Below the pieces are notes generated by a model, which searched no databases, was not told the origin of the DNA, and saw only the letters and a program-made list of their open reading frames with translations. The position numbers and the translations under genes are program-made. Below, one piece after another: positions 10,960-24,520 of a stretch of DNA of 64,000 nt; the stretch's first letter is position 1; the number at the start of each line of letters is the position of its first letter. The stretch comes from Epiperipatus broadwayi (Eukaryota > Onychophora > Udeonychophora > Euonychophora > Peripatidae): the NCBI GenBank assembly GCA_028023455.1, contig JAQFVV010000233.1:618001-682000 (forward strand), given 5' to 3'.

Positions 10960-12229
10960 TTTTAAAAAACTGAACTGAGAAATTAATATAGACATATAAT
11001 AGAAGATAAATAAGAATAAACAATGATTTTAGAACATAAAAATAAGTATTTTTTTAATATAATAAATATGTAAGAGGTATACTTGAATAAGTTTGAATTA
11101 CAGATTATATTGCGGAGAGATTTTGTAATAGATTATGATAGTTAACCGATTTGAGGATATGAGAGTGACAAATATGCATAAACTTTTCCTTTAATCAATA
11201 AATATTTTAAACTTATAAGTCAGTTTTATCTACAATAATCATAGAATACAAAAAAAGAACTTTTCATTCTAATATTTTGTATTGTTGTCATCATCAAACA
11301 ATTTCCATATTAAAAAAAAAAAAAAAGAATAATTCTTCTTGCTATATATTTGTTTTAAAATAATAAAAAGATAAATTATATAATTAAAACATCATGGTGT
11401 TCATTTGTCAAAGTAACCTGTCTAAGATGAACAACATCAACCCTTCCCTCACTTGACCCAATCTGAGAATTCTTTTTACTTTTACAAATGGAAATTAATC
11501 CAATAAGTCTCACTGTTTCATATTAAACCATTTGGAGGCAATAAGAAAATTATATCAAACAAACTATTTAATAACTTTCTATGGTTTTAAGACCAATAAT
11601 TCAATTTATTTACACTAGAGAGTATTATTTATTGTATGTTTGAATAATCAATTGCATTATAATTTAATGTCCATTAATTAGTCAATATTATAAAGTTTGA
11701 GCACTGAAAGTGACAAAATTGTGCTTATATTCAGAGACTGTTAGCTCGTGGGTCTGTAACTCTATTATTGCACTAATCCACCTCATGTTGTTTACTGTGA
11801 TTATAAAATGATGAACTCAAAAGCTAAATAATTCTGGATTAAACTCAACTATCAGTTCTGCTACTCAAATGTCACATGACCTCTTGAGTAGGTAACCATT
11901 TGATTATTTTCTTAATACAATAATATTATTAAACAATATAACTTTTTAGATATAAGATAATCTGCATAAATACTGTAGTTTCTAAATTATTCATTTTAAT
12001 AATTTAAACATTACAGATATTAAAATTTAAGTAGAAATAATTTCTTCCTAAAATAATGCTATTTTACAAACAAAATATTGCACTTCTGACAGAATGAACT
12101 AGAACTACAATAAAGATTGGAGTAAAAAAATAAATTATTTTAATTTTCTTAATTCTTTTTAATTCAGTATTTGCTCTACACTGTTTAAATGAGTTATATA
12201 CATGACCATTTTATATTCATTTTTAAAAG
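10960..12229. other. AT-rich DNA, nothing recognised
   Basis: No coding sense, inverted repeat or RNA gene seen. A 14-base A-run lies near 11312. Confidence 0.4.
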
Positions 12230-12290
12230 GACATATTGAGAACTTTTGAGGGCCCAAGAGCCTGAGGTTCCCATCCCTGATTTAGGCCAA
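12230..12290. mobile_element. hAT-type terminal fragment
   Basis: Ends ...CTGAGGTTCCCATCCCTG; its reverse complement begins CAGGGATGGGAACC, a common hAT terminus form. The inner part (TTGAGAACTTTTGAGGGCC) matches the fragment at 42.93-42.99 kb (TTGAGAGCTTTTGAGGGCC), so both are ends of one non-autonomous family. The opposite end was not found. Confidence 0.4.
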
Positions 12291-12352
12291 TATAGACTTA
12301 GTTCAATGTAAACAAAGTATCAACTTAAAAGGAATAAGCATCCATACCCTAG

Positions 12353-12720
12353 TTGACCAGTACTCCTGATTTACGGAATAATGTGTTCCAAAGCCATCAT
12401 TATGAGCCTGACATTACACAAGAACAAGATCTAGGATCAAGAAACACAATAGCTAAATTGATTGACTCGGCAAAACAAATATTAAACTTGTTAATTAAAC
12501 ATCTTGATAACGACCAGCTTGAAAATTCTCTATCAGAACATGGAAACATTCATAGGCTGGGCAAATGAACATTAATACAATTCAGATCAAAATTATATTT
12601 AACCTTATCTGAACTCAAATACTTTTCAAAATTACATGTATAAATTTTCTTAATTGTATTCTTAATTAATCACTGTACACATTGGCAATAAACGTTTTTG
12701 ATATAAAAAAAATATGAATG
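12353..12720 (+). CDS. Coding-like ORF followed by poly(A) signal
   Basis: A 71-codon ORF (12353-12568) beginning MTSTPDLRNNVFQSHHYEP has a balanced, hydrophilic composition unlike the Lys/Ile/Asn/Phe-rich chance ORFs around it, with a likely helical stretch (IAKLIDSAKQILNLLIKHLD). About 120 bp after the stop is CAATAAACG (near 12690), then an A-run, as at the end of a transcript or retroposed copy. Just upstream, CCATACCCTAG at 12341-12351 could be a weak splice acceptor. It may be a terminal exon, the 3' end of an unrecognised retroelement or a retrocopy. No family recognised. Confidence 0.25.
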
Positions 12721-13679
12721 TGTGTTATAAACTTTACATTATTGGCTACAGAAGACTTACAAGAAGGAAATCACAAGAGACATTAGCAAACGTGCTTTTA
12801 AAAATATTTAACAGAAATCAATTTTTGTAAAAGTTTTTAAAATACTTATTACAAGTCTCTCTCTTGATTTTACTCCACCCAATATTCAAACAGCTAAGTT
12901 TAAAGTTTTTCAACTTAATCACTTTAATTAGAAAGACTAAATTAAGATTAACCAATTATTCCATGGCTTTTAATTGATATGGACAAAAAAAAAAAAAAAA
13001 GTATTATTATAATAATCCTCCCTTCAGAATGAGAACAAGAAAAAAAGTAATAATTTACACCCAGCACGCAGAAAATAATCAATAACAGATGGATTAAAAA
13101 GTGCAGTTAACTAATAAAGAATTCAGAATTAGAATGGCAAACAACAAAAAACTTAGATCATTAATTATTGGTAAGGTTTCAAATACTGTATTCTTCAAAA
13201 ACGATTTTTAAAACGCTACCGATAAATCTTTTTGACTCCCAATTTCTCTTTTTAAAAAAATAAAATTACCGTTAGCAAACGACATTTTATATATATAAAG
13301 AAGAAAGACAATAAATTTCTTTAATATATATATTTTCAATAGCAATATTTCTTTTTCCAATATTATTTAAAAATTAATATAATTTTTTTTAATGTTCTCT
13401 GCTTAAAGAGATGTTCAGACATTTAAGCAATAGAACACTAAGATCAAATTATAATATTTTAATATGTCTTTCACTTTTATCCCTTCATTAAAATATACAC
13501 ATATATACTTAAAAATACCATTTAAATTAATAATTCACCTTTTTACAAATTAAAAAAAAGGTAACGATACAAATCGCAACACCTACAGGACACCCACTAA
13601 TAATGAAAACAGCATCATATTATTAATTGTGATTTTAATTTGCACATCACTAATTATTTGATCAATCCTAGTTATAATG
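12721..13679. other. AT-rich DNA, nothing recognised
   Basis: Low-complexity sequence with A-runs. No supported feature. Confidence 0.4.
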
Positions 13680-13689
13680 TGACCTTAGG

Positions 13690-13880
13690 CCATTCCAGAA
13701 TAGTTAGATAAGCATTTACTTATCAATATTGGATAGTTTGTTGGATTAGCTACCTGAAAAAAATCTCAGTTTGCATAGGAAACTCCTTGAACCTAAACAA
13801 AACTCCTAGCCCCAACTGGATTTGAACTCCAGTCCATAGAAATAATAGTCTACTACATTATTAGAACACAAATTTTTATT
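13690..13880 (-). mobile_element. Possible tRNA-derived SINE
   Basis: On the minus strand, 13832-13816 forms a perfect T-arm (CTGGA GTTCAAA TCCAG) containing a pol III B-box-like GAGTTCAAATCC. Upstream (minus strand) is a diverged stretch where an A box would lie, and downstream a non-tRNA body runs toward 13690. The A box is not convincing, so this is a candidate SINE head rather than a firm call. Confidence 0.35.
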
Positions 13881-13889
13881 ACCTAATCT

Positions 13890-15400
13890 TCAAATAAAAT
13901 TAAAACTTTTTATAGTAAGATTGTAAGTAACTGTAATGTGTAAAAGTATTGTAACAATTTATCCCCTCCAACATATATTAATATATACAGTACATACATA
14001 TATAAAAATGCTTTAATATTATAAGTGGTATACCATTATGGTTAAATCATTTTCAAACAAAAAAAAAGTTAATATATAAATTCAAATAATTTTCGCTAAT
14101 TATAAAATTATATTTTCATTTTACATGAGTCAAACTTACTGCATTCAAATCTTTGACACCAACTACCTCAGATAAATGTGTTAATGAATATTATTACATT
14201 ATTACACTAATTATATTACTATATTTTTTCAGTCAAAGATCTCTCTAGTATATCTATGCAAAGACAATCTTCCCCCGTTATAGTTAAATGCCGGCTGATG
14301 AAAAATTAGTTTTCCTTTCTTGTTAATTATTTTTAAAAGAGAAATGTGTTATTAGAAATATGTTATTCCAAAAATAGTTATTGCTAAAGAATATGTAAAA
14401 AAAAAATTATTAAAAGATATTTATGAGTTTCAGTTTAAAAAAAATATATAAACAAATGAAAGGCAGAAAAAAATGGTAATACAACTCATTACAATAAAAC
14501 AGATATAAGTTAAACTGAGCATTACAGTGTGGGTTAAATATATAGCCAAGTAAATCTATTTAACCTACATTAAAAAGTAATGTTTGCTTCATATAAATTT
14601 TTTCAATGTTTAAAAACACTCTACAAATATGATCACTCGAATGTGATATTTGACATACCATACACAATTATAATAATCCCCCCCCCCCCCAATTTATTCA
14701 TAAATCAGCTTATATAGTAAATAATAAAAAGGACTATCTATATAAGGTGGCAACTGCCTGGAAATTGTTTGCTAGTTGATTTTTAATTTTCTAACAGGTT
14801 GACATTTTCTATTGTTAGCCCTGATGACAATTTTTGACCAATTTTAATATTAAACCTGTATTCTATATTAAAATTTAATAAGTTGGAGTTGATTAATTAA
14901 AAATATAAATTTACATATAAAAAACATTCTATAAAATCATATCTGAATTTTACAAATATTGAAAATGTAATAATAGAAAAAAATTCAAAAGGAGAACAAA
15001 CAAGCAAACAAAACAGTCAAGCAAACAATTCCAGAAAATCAATGACATCTTCATTGATTGAAATTTATTTTTAAATCATGAACAAAGAAATGTGAAGTCC
15101 TGGTAAAATAAAATTCTGCTTTAAAAATTAAAATTGCATTTATAATTTTTAAAATATTTCAAAATATTTTAGCATGATGCCTGTAAAAGAATTAGCGAAC
15201 AGTTTCCCCATGGCATGATCAGTGTACCAGCCATGTTTTTTTTTTGTTATGGTTGTACTAGAATTTGTTAATTTCTATTTTTAAAAATAAAACATATATT
15301 TATAAAATAAAAAGGTAATCATGTATACATTTGTTTGTTTTTTTAAATAAATATTATGAAATTATTGTGTAAAAATAATTAGAAATATTTAATACTGTAA
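13890..15400. other. AT-rich DNA with a C13 tract
   Basis: Contains a 13-base C-run at 14678-14690. No coding or element structure recognised. Confidence 0.4.
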
Positions 15401-15409
15401 GAGTCAGAA

Positions 15410-15690
15410 CTGTCTTCAGCCAACAAGACTCAGAGACCAAGCAAAAGTCCATCAAACATAGTATGTTGGGATATGGTAGTTGCAGATCAGTACTAGGCTT
15501 TAATCTATTTTCCAATGCTCCATAATCTCCACTATGTGATCAATGCCTCTGATACTATGGATAGTTAAATTTCTTCCGGTCCCAGTGGTCAGGGTGGAAC
15601 AGGGACTCTATGAATTCAAACTCAGCTTCTGACCCGAATTAAACAATTGCTAAATTAATTTGATGCTATACCAGTTAGCTATCATAGGAA
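15410..15690 (-). mobile_element. tRNA-derived SINE candidate
   Basis: On the minus strand the head has an A-box-like TAGCTAACTGG (15682-15672) and a B-box-like GAGTTTGAATTC (15623-15612), at about the spacing expected of an internal pol III promoter. The body continues for about 200 bp (CACTGGGACCGG, then TGAGTCTTGTTGGCTGAAG) and is visibly less AT-rich than its surroundings. No related copy was spotted in this window, and the tail is not clearly defined. Confidence 0.45.
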
Positions 15691-15829
15691 CCGAATACTT
15701 TAACATTGAATATAATGCCATTTAATATACTTCAAGGATGGTGAGTCAATTCATAGGTTGCAAGATTAAGTATGAATATGGTGGGGTGAATGTGGAGAAT
15801 CATGGAAAGACACTGACAGATGTATAAAC

Positions 15830-16780
15830 ACGATATATAATTTATTAATAACAAATTGAATGAACTATAGGTTAACAATGATAATATTTGGATATCTGTA
15901 TTACACATATAAGAGCATTATATATGAACAGCATTTGACAATTTGGTCAAAAAATATGCCACGATAAAATGAATGTGCCAACTAATAAGGATAGATTTGG
16001 TACCTGGTTATATAATAGATTAAGTTAGAGAAAAAAATATATATAACAAATCATGTGCATACTTATATACATAGGGAAAGTTAAATATCTTTTATTATTT
16101 TTTTAGTCCCAGCAGGAGTTATGGAACAAAGTGGAATTATAACTCACTTTACTATTAATTATTATTCTATGGACAGGGTTGTCCCTCCCACACAGCATTA
16201 CCAACAGTAATGATTAAAAAAATTAGTGTACAAGACAGTGGTATCTGGAGTTCAATTCTGTGCTATCGATTATCATAGGAGGGGCTTGATAGGCCAATCC
16301 AAATTATTGAGTAACAAGAAAATGCACATTCATAAGAATACGCATCTACCTTCGGCATGGTACATGCAAGAAACTGGACTCCTCATACTACTAGAGTACC
16401 CATTATCTGCTCCAAAATGGCTGGTCCAAGTGTCGAAAAGACATCTGCCTGGATGCCCAGATATGCGTTATTTGACATATATTCATTAATATTAAAAGTG
16501 TATAGGTCCAAATCAATATTCCAAGCAACACCGTTACATTTACTAAAAGGCACTAACTCAAACTTGGATATATACTTAAGCCTGTACTCTAACTCTAATA
16601 GAGCAAGCAATGATGAGAAATTAAAAACTCATTCTCCCCTGGGCTATCAAATGCCTAGGTGCTTAAATATAAAGCTTAAATATAAAATAGCACAACAAAT
16701 TATTAAGGGGGTAATGAGATACGCCTGCCGAGGCAGAGTACTTTCCCATAGATCCATGCATCATTAAATAAATATAGTGG
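15830..16780 (-). repeat. Possible diverged LTR
   Basis: A stretch less AT-rich than its flanks, sharing short motifs with the Gypsy LTR region at 39.44-40.03 kb: TTTTTAGTCCCAG and CTCCAAAATGGCTG occur in both, in the same order, and each follows an ATAATTTATTA-type tract (AATAAA in antisense). Overlapping short ORFs at 16226-16767 show no family resemblance. No TG/CA ends or target duplication were established, so this remains a weak call. Confidence 0.2.
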
Positions 16781-16789
16781 GAATGAACA

Positions 16790-19700
16790 CATAAGTTCAT
16801 AATACACAACCTTGCCCATTTTACACTTTAAAACATGATTATTTCTTTTAATACATGAATAAACACACATATAGATTATTTAATTTAATTGTCATACAGA
16901 ATTTTGACCAAATATGACCTAAATGGATTGTTATCAAAAAAAATAAATTGATGTTGACTTAAATAATGATTTCTATCCTCATTTATTCTTAAAATTTATT
17001 AACAATGTATTGGTTTGCATATAACATGACTACATATTCTAACCTGGTCTTGTGCATCCTCACTTCAGAATAGTATATGATATAAAATAAAACGGGTTCT
17101 AGCTCAGTTAATAATTAATAAATAAAATATTCAGCATTAAAATTAAAATGTTTCACTAGCTCAAATTTAAAATACAAATAAGGTTCAGTTTATAAAAATA
17201 AATTAAATAAATATTTAATATTTTCATGAGACTTGAAGTGAAAATACAGGTGACAAGATAGATTACATTGAGCCAATATCCCACAGGATATTACCTCAAT
17301 GGCATAAGAACACTATCCCCCCTTATTACTATTTCAAATAACAAACTCATAGTATTCTTACGACTTTAATAACTTCTACTCACTAAGATTAAGTTAATAA
17401 TTACATCTTAATCTTCTATTTGTAATAATCTAGCTCAATAAAATAATCTCAGGTTCATAAAGTTTATTCTAAGTTAATTTAAAAATACGGTAGTAAAATA
17501 TGAGAAGGGATTTTATGTCATAATCTACTACACTGAAACTAATAATAAATAAATAATAATAATAATAATATTCTTCATTGTTTAACTACTACTGGATATC
17601 TTTTCTTTTCGTTATATTTTTATTACCATATAAAATAATAAAATAATATAATATGATCTTATATCTTCATGTAATAATATAATAAATACGTGGTAGCATT
17701 TTGATAATCTGATAAACAAAATATGTGTGGCAACTGATAGCATATAATTCAATATACTATTGTGATAACTGATTTATGACCAATAAAACAATGTAAAATT
17801 ATGATTATTTAATTAAATGAATACTAATAAAATGTTTAAAATTCTTAAAATACTTCTCTGTTTATCTTTTTGTGCAAAATTATATTTTTGTTTCAATTGT
17901 TATGAATATATCGTGATTTCATGCAGTGAAGTGGAGAAATAAACAATCAAGACACAAAAATTTTGAAAAACAAATTTTAACAAAGTTTATTAACAACAAC
18001 AAATAAAATAAACAATTTATGTACACTATTTACAATGGATATCCTTATTTTAATCTTACATTTTTATCTACTAAGTTATATAAAAATAGTTTATAGTTTA
18101 GTTATATCTTTATTTATACTTAAGACAAAATAAAAAAAAATGTTACCATTTGGTTTCTCATTATGGTTAACTTATTATAAATATATTTACTTATTAGCAG
18201 AATATTTCATCCTTAATATTATTAAACTATCTTATTTTTAAAAAAAAAAAATTCATAGGAAAACATTCTACAGAAAAACAAAATTAACTTTATAATGAGT
18301 ATGGATTTCTCAAAATATTAAAAAAATTTTCATCTTGCAAAGTCAAAGATGTTACATAAAATATTCATCCAAAATTCAGTACTAGATTTTAGTGTTTTAT
18401 CACACGATGTTTACTAATCATAATATATTCTTATTTAGCCTTACTTTAGTATGATGTAAGTGTAATAATCAATATATTCCTGTTATTCAATAAACAAAAA
18501 AAAATATACTATGCATATTGTTTATATAATTTACTTTGTACTATTGTATTTTAAAAATATGCAATACTTATTTTTCTCTTAAAAATAATAATAAAGCATT
18601 TAAAAAAAAAAATTAACATTTTAAAGAAAATATCTTGTTTAGATACTCTATTCCAAAATTTATATTTCATTTCCGAAATAAATTCAAAAATATATTCTAT
18701 GATTCTTTCCTTTCCTTTAGGATTCATTGGACCTTCAATTTTAAGTTATAAAATTCTATTCCTTCTAAGCAAATAAACCAATCTTATACAAAAACGATAG
18801 CATAACCTAAGTTCTAAATTATTTATCATTTCTTTTCAAAATATCTTACCGAAACGATGCAGTTACATGAAATAAAGATAGCGAAATAGATGCATAGGAT
18901 TTAAGGAAGAAAGCTAGAGTATCACTCATAACATATCTCAAAAATCATGGCACAGTGCATTACAAGAAAGAGGTATGACCTTTACCTGTCTAATAACCTC
19001 TAATACATGAACGATGTTAAAGCTATTTCTTCAGCTTTATTAGAACATCAAATATTTAAAGAAATATAAAACACTGTCCAAATAAAATGTGTACCAGTCA
19101 TAGGGCTTTGTTAACTATGCTGATATCCACATAAAGACTAAATATTATTTCTATTCCTTATCATATCCTATTTCTTAAAAACATCATCTTGGTTTCCTGT
19201 TCACTAAGTACTTCCAAGCCACTATCTCAACATTATTTCTCAAGATTTTCCACATCTTACATCGATAAATAACTATCTGCATTTACAAAACAATAAATAA
19301 AATTCACTGATAATTTTAAAACAATCTAGCTGTTCCATAAGAAAAGTCTGTCCACTTCATCATTCTGTATGCTTAATCATATATAATCTAATCAGACAAT
19401 ATTTGAATATCCTAACATGAAAATTTTAAAAGAATCACATAATTATTTGTTATTATGTTGGATTATATCACTAATATAAAAAAAAAAATCATTGTATGCA
19501 TATTTTCAAATCAATCCTATCTCATAATGTTTTTTAAAATGTTGTATGAAATGCGTTACATATAATTAAAACTTTTACACTTCATTCTTACTATCCATAG
19601 ATGATCTAAAGAAAACAAAAATATACATTACAAATTATTAATAGTCATTATTATTACCAAAATAACCTTTATCTGGTCATCATATTCAGTAGGCTTCTTC

Positions 19701-22400
19701 ATCCACTAGATACCGATCATTGCAAACATAAAGAAATATACATTCATACACTTTATTTTAAAATATATTCTTATCTAAATTATTAGATTATTCCATTATA
19801 AAATTTATATATCATCAACAAATTAATGTTTTATGTTTTCCTAATCTTATAAAAAAAATTAGATTTAAACTAGGTTAATAAAATAAAAGGAATCAAAACT
19901 ATAATTACATATTTTCTTGACAATAGTTCCTGATAAGTCCAAAATGTTTATTATTTTCTCTAGAGTTTTAAAAATGTTCTCCTCAAAGCGCGTTAAAGTT
20001 TAAAAATAAAAATAATTATTAATCCATTTAGTAAAATTTTATAGAAAATAATCCTTGGTTTTAGTATTTAGGACGATAATTATTAAATCATAATATTAAT
20101 TAATCCCGTGAAATTTCTTCAATATTCTCTGCCAATATTCTCTGCGGTGTATCCGATGCATCTTCCATCTAATTTAGCTTTAAAAATACTTGGTAAACTT
20201 TTTTTTTTTTTTACAATATTTCCATGGATCCATTTTTTATTCAACTATGTGTTCACTTTTTTTATATAAGTTTCCATCCTTAATAAATTTAAACTTTTGT
20301 TTGATATTTTTTTATATATCACCTTTTTAAAAAAACTTCAAGTACTTTTAAACAAATGTTTTCTAAATACATTTTAAACAATCCTAAGACTGGAGGTTTT
20401 AATATCAAAAATGCTTCAGTAACATATTCTCCTGGGTTCTTTCTTTAATTCTTTAAAAAAAAATTTTTTTAAAAAAAATGTTACCTTCAGAAAGGATATA
20501 ACATTTTACTCCTTTTGATATAATATTATATAAAATGATTCATAAGATATAATTGTCTTATTACTATTTTTTAAAATAAATCTTGGATAAGCTTATCTAA
20601 ATAATAATGCGTCTCCAATTTTTCCCTTTTAAACAGAAAATAACTTTGCATTGTATCAGTATAATGTCTGGGTTTTTATGCATCAAAACAATTCTCCGGT
20701 GAAGCACTAACAAAGCTGTATCAAAATATTCCAAAAACATTTTTATATTATTAGAATTTATATGCATTTTATTCTACAGTATATCCATCTTTTCACTGCG
20801 AAGTTTAGGTCAAACTTCAGATAAAATAATCCTGGCCAGTACTTTTAAAAACTAGCAAACCATTTTCACGAAGTTCCCAAATATATATATATATTTTTTA
20901 AACTCTCTTTTGCAAAATACTTTTAAAAATTATCAATTAGTTTCTGCAAATAAAACTATAAGAAAGTATTAAAAAAAATTTGACTAAAATAAAAATTTTA
21001 AAGTATACTATCTCTTTGATAGCTGCTAATATACCTTTCTCTGGTTTCAATACATTATTAAATCTCCCCTGATACCCCCCGTGCAATTCATATTTATAGT
21101 CTGTAAGAATACCTCATTTGATTGGTTGATTCTCACTTTTAGCTTGAGAACAAATTTACATATTTTTAGTTTTTTACAGAATTGAATCTTTAAAATAAAA
21201 ATTTATGACGTAATAACTCAAAAATATTATTTAAAATATTACTTTTAAATCAATTATTACTTTATCAAAATTATTTAAACATTTAAAATAACTTTTAAAA
21301 TAATTTTAATAACCTATTCCATCTGTAATATTCAATTTATCTATTTTTATTTAACAAAATATTTAATTTTTTTATTAACTGTATTCGTCTTCATTACATT
21401 ATTTAAAACATGTTATACGATAATTAACTTAATATTTATTATTATTTGCTTTTATGATAATGCAATCTTTTAAAATATTTTAAACTTTGTTATTAATTCA
21501 AACAAGCAGTGTATGTGAAAGTATGTTCTATACAAGTCACATGACCAATAACTTTGACAGACGATTTTTTAATCTATTTCTCTGCCCAGATTTATAAAAT
21601 TGATACACTTATTATATTTAATAATATAATTATAAAAATTTGGAAAAATAATTTAAAATATAGAATTAAATACAATTTTCACCATCATAAAGTTTATATT
21701 TAAAATGTACTATATTAATTTTGACTATTAAATATGATTATAAATTTAAACATAGCATTTATTAACTATAAGTTTTAAACTATTAAAATCGAATTTTTTA
21801 AATATACTTTTAATAATTATAGCTGTGTTATTTAATATGGCCAGCTTTTACAACCATATGCAACAATATTTAAAGCTTTACATAACTATTTTTAAATGAT
21901 TCGTTATGATTTTATATACTATGTATTTTTTTTAGCTTCAAATTGTACTTTATATTATAATTGACAAACTATAATTAACATATTAAAATAACATATTCTA
22001 AAATTTAAAATTTTTAGTAATTGACTGAGATGGACTATTACTGATCTATAGAAAAGGGCACAATATATATAAGGAGTTTGCAAGTTTTAACTAAAATATC
22101 TGCATTTCTTTTTTTTTTATTCAACAAACAAATGACAACTTTTAATTAACAAGGATTTGGTTCTTATCTGGGCTAAGGTTTCTAAATTACATTTTTATCT
22201 TTTGAATGAAGTTTTTATTTAATAGTGGTTAAGAGTAGGAGAGGTTAGATTTGTATGTTATATTAGAGCTCTATAAAATGCACTTTTGAATATTTTACCT
22301 TTAAAGGTTAAGAGTTCATACTTGCGTTGAAAGCTGTTTATAGATGGTATAATGGTCTGTCTAAATGGACTCTTGCACTACATGCTTTACAAGGTGTCAC
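16790..22400. other. Long AT-rich stretch, no gene recognised
   Basis: More than 5 kb of AT-rich sequence. An (AAT)n tract lies near 17540-17570. AAGTTTATTAACAACAAC near 17976 is an antisense AATAAA context like that in the LTR regions elsewhere, but no LTR ends were found. Minus-strand 20100-20900 has a few ORF-like blocks (NGLLVFKSTGQDYF, KFKFIKDGNLYKKSE) that might be old coding remains, without a family match. Confidence 0.4.
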
Positions 22401-22405
22401 TAGGC

Positions 22406-22781
22406 CAGGGGCAGGGGTCCCCAATCTTTTTGCACCTAAGAGCACATTCTATAATACCGGCCAAGTTGGCGGGCACCATTTCTTTTTTCAACCAGATGGC
22501 GGGCACCATTTCTTTTTTCAATGTAAATTTATAGTTGGATATTGTTAATAATACACATAATGTATAAAAAAATATTTATTTCAAAAATAAAATTTTAACA
22601 TATAATTAACTTTTATAATTTTTACGTTGTAAAAGTATAGTATGCCCTACAATTTGATTACAATATAATACAATAATTTATAAGAAATTTTAAAAATTAA
22701 ATTTATTTGTATCAGATATATAATTTTTTAACATGTTCGGATAGTGGCGGGCACACGTAAAATGGTCTGCGGGGACCCCTG
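22406..22781. mobile_element. Non-autonomous hAT element (MITE) with perfect TSD
   Basis: A 376-bp element flanked by perfect 8-bp target duplications CACTAGGC (22398-22405 and 22782-22789). The right end is GGGGACCCCTG, pairing with CAGGGGTCCCC near the left end, a widespread hAT terminus. The left end carries an extra six bases: CAGGGG is duplicated ahead of CAGGGGTCCCC, and the target duplication abuts the outer copy. Inside, a 23-bp unit with GCGGGCACCATTTC is directly repeated at 22469-22491 and 22499-22521. No transposase; two plus-strand ORFs crossing the left half are chance frames. The perfect duplication implies a fairly recent insertion. Confidence 0.85.
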
Positions 22782-22799
22782 CACTAGGCTATTGAACCT

Positions 22800-24515
22800 A
22801 GAAAATTTATAATGTAGGCAGATACTTCTTGTTAAGATTCTACTTTTATTTTATTGACCATTATGCCCTTGCCACTAGCTCAAAGAGAAGCAGAGATTAT
22901 CTTCTATAAATTCTTAAAACATATTTTTAATAAAGAAAAATAATTTTTTTTAATATTACTTTAATTTATTATCATTTTAAACATTAGTAAGTCCGCAGAG
23001 ATGGACAGTTTATCTAATTTTATTTTAGAATGTTGAGCATAGATAGGGCACATAGACTACGCAATTAAAAACTTTTCAAAAACATTTAACCCCAGACTAA
23101 AAGTTCGCAACTAAACCAACGCTCGCTTCCTCATATAGACGCAACCAATGCAATATGAAGATGTTAGCATAAAACCATGCTGAAAGGATTGTGCATCTGC
23201 AGCGTGATATTATTTGAAAGAAATGATCCTCATCCAGTACAGGAATGTACATCTGTCTGGTGAAGAAATCATATATATATAAAACATTAAAATCAAATGC
23301 TTCGTATGGAGGGAAAGTGGTCCTTGCTGTCTTATAGTCCCTATGGGAAATACTTCCAGGTCCATTGTAATGTGACGGCTATACTTCTGGGTCATGTATT
23401 CATTTGGGATCAGTGCCCTGCATACTAACACGTTTAACATTAAATTGATATAAACACTTATACATCCCTCCACCAAACATTGACTCAACTATGAAATAAA
23501 TAGTCTGAAATTAAACCCCCTTAAACTAACATAAACTTTAATGAATCTATGCAGCCATCTACACCCAATGTAAATTTAATAAAATTTAGTTAACCAAAAA
23601 ATAAAGAAAATGATTAAAGCAAACATTATACATAAAAAATAATAATATTAATAACGGATTTAGAATTCTTTTGATAGTCAGATAAGAGTTCATTAAAAGT
23701 TAGTATTAGGTTACTAGTTGAAAGTTTGTTTAAAATATCTAAAAGTTCATATAGAATATCAGTTCATATTTCCCGTGATAAGTCTTTATGAATCCCACAG
23801 ATTTCTACAAATTTATGGAAGTTCATCCTGGTGATCACATTTTGTAGATTGTCCTTGGAAATGAAGCTGCTACTTGCCATTCATTCTGTCTGGAACTGTC
23901 ATCGGGAGGCTACCTCAGCTGGTACAAACAAAAGAAACAATCTATTGCAAGACTCCTACATCATGAAGTCTGCAATACAGTTGGCTGTCATACGTAGATT
24001 AATAGTCAGATCAATTACTAAATTCCATTATTTTATCTTTTATAATTTCTGGCCTCCCTTATCACAAATTCTACGGATCAATCGAATATGATGTCATTGA
24101 TTTTATTACTCCTGATGTTTTCCATTCAGGCCCATGCACTTGTTGCAGCTTATATTGTTCAATCTGCTTCAGAGCAGGAAACAATCTTTAATTTTTATCT
24201 CTTATCTGACTTTACAATTATTTAAGTGCCCCAAGAGCTAGTTTGCTTTAGACAAATTATATTTCAATCATTTCCATTCACTAAGATTTAAACATGATTT
24301 TTAAATAGAAATTAATCAACATTTTTCTATTTTCTTTTATATTAATTAATCTGTAGATTTTTACTTTTTTTACATTTCTTACATTTAAATACTTTTTAAA
24401 AAAAATACTTTTCCATCTGTGTGATAATATAATATATGTTAAATAAGTATTTTAATTTTTCATTCTTAATAAATCAATTTTGTTTTAATTTTAAAATAAT
24501 GTAACATCATATATA
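22800..24515. other. Mixed AT-rich DNA with unassigned less-AT-rich islands
   Basis: Two islands of more balanced composition, 23050-23520 and 23830-24240, hold short ORFs (minus 23210-23488; plus 23831-24091). The minus ORF ends LMFYIYMISSPDRCTFLYW, faintly like the start of a Gypsy protease, but without a recognisable DTG active site I do not call it. These may be old retroelement pieces. Confidence 0.3.
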
Positions 24516-24520
24516 TATAT

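Noticed and set aside
16226-16767. Overlapping ORFs of 87 and 136 codons as a gene
   Set aside because: Three frames are open over the same bases including the opposite strand, no family resemblance, and shared motifs with an LTR suggest non-coding repeat sequence.
22327-22548. Plus-strand ORFs of 73 and 60 codons
   Set aside because: They cross the boundary and internal direct repeat of the hAT MITE, so they are chance frames.
23210-23488. Gypsy protease
   Set aside because: The frame resembles the approach to a protease active site, but no D-T-G motif can be read and no neighbouring gag or RT supports it.
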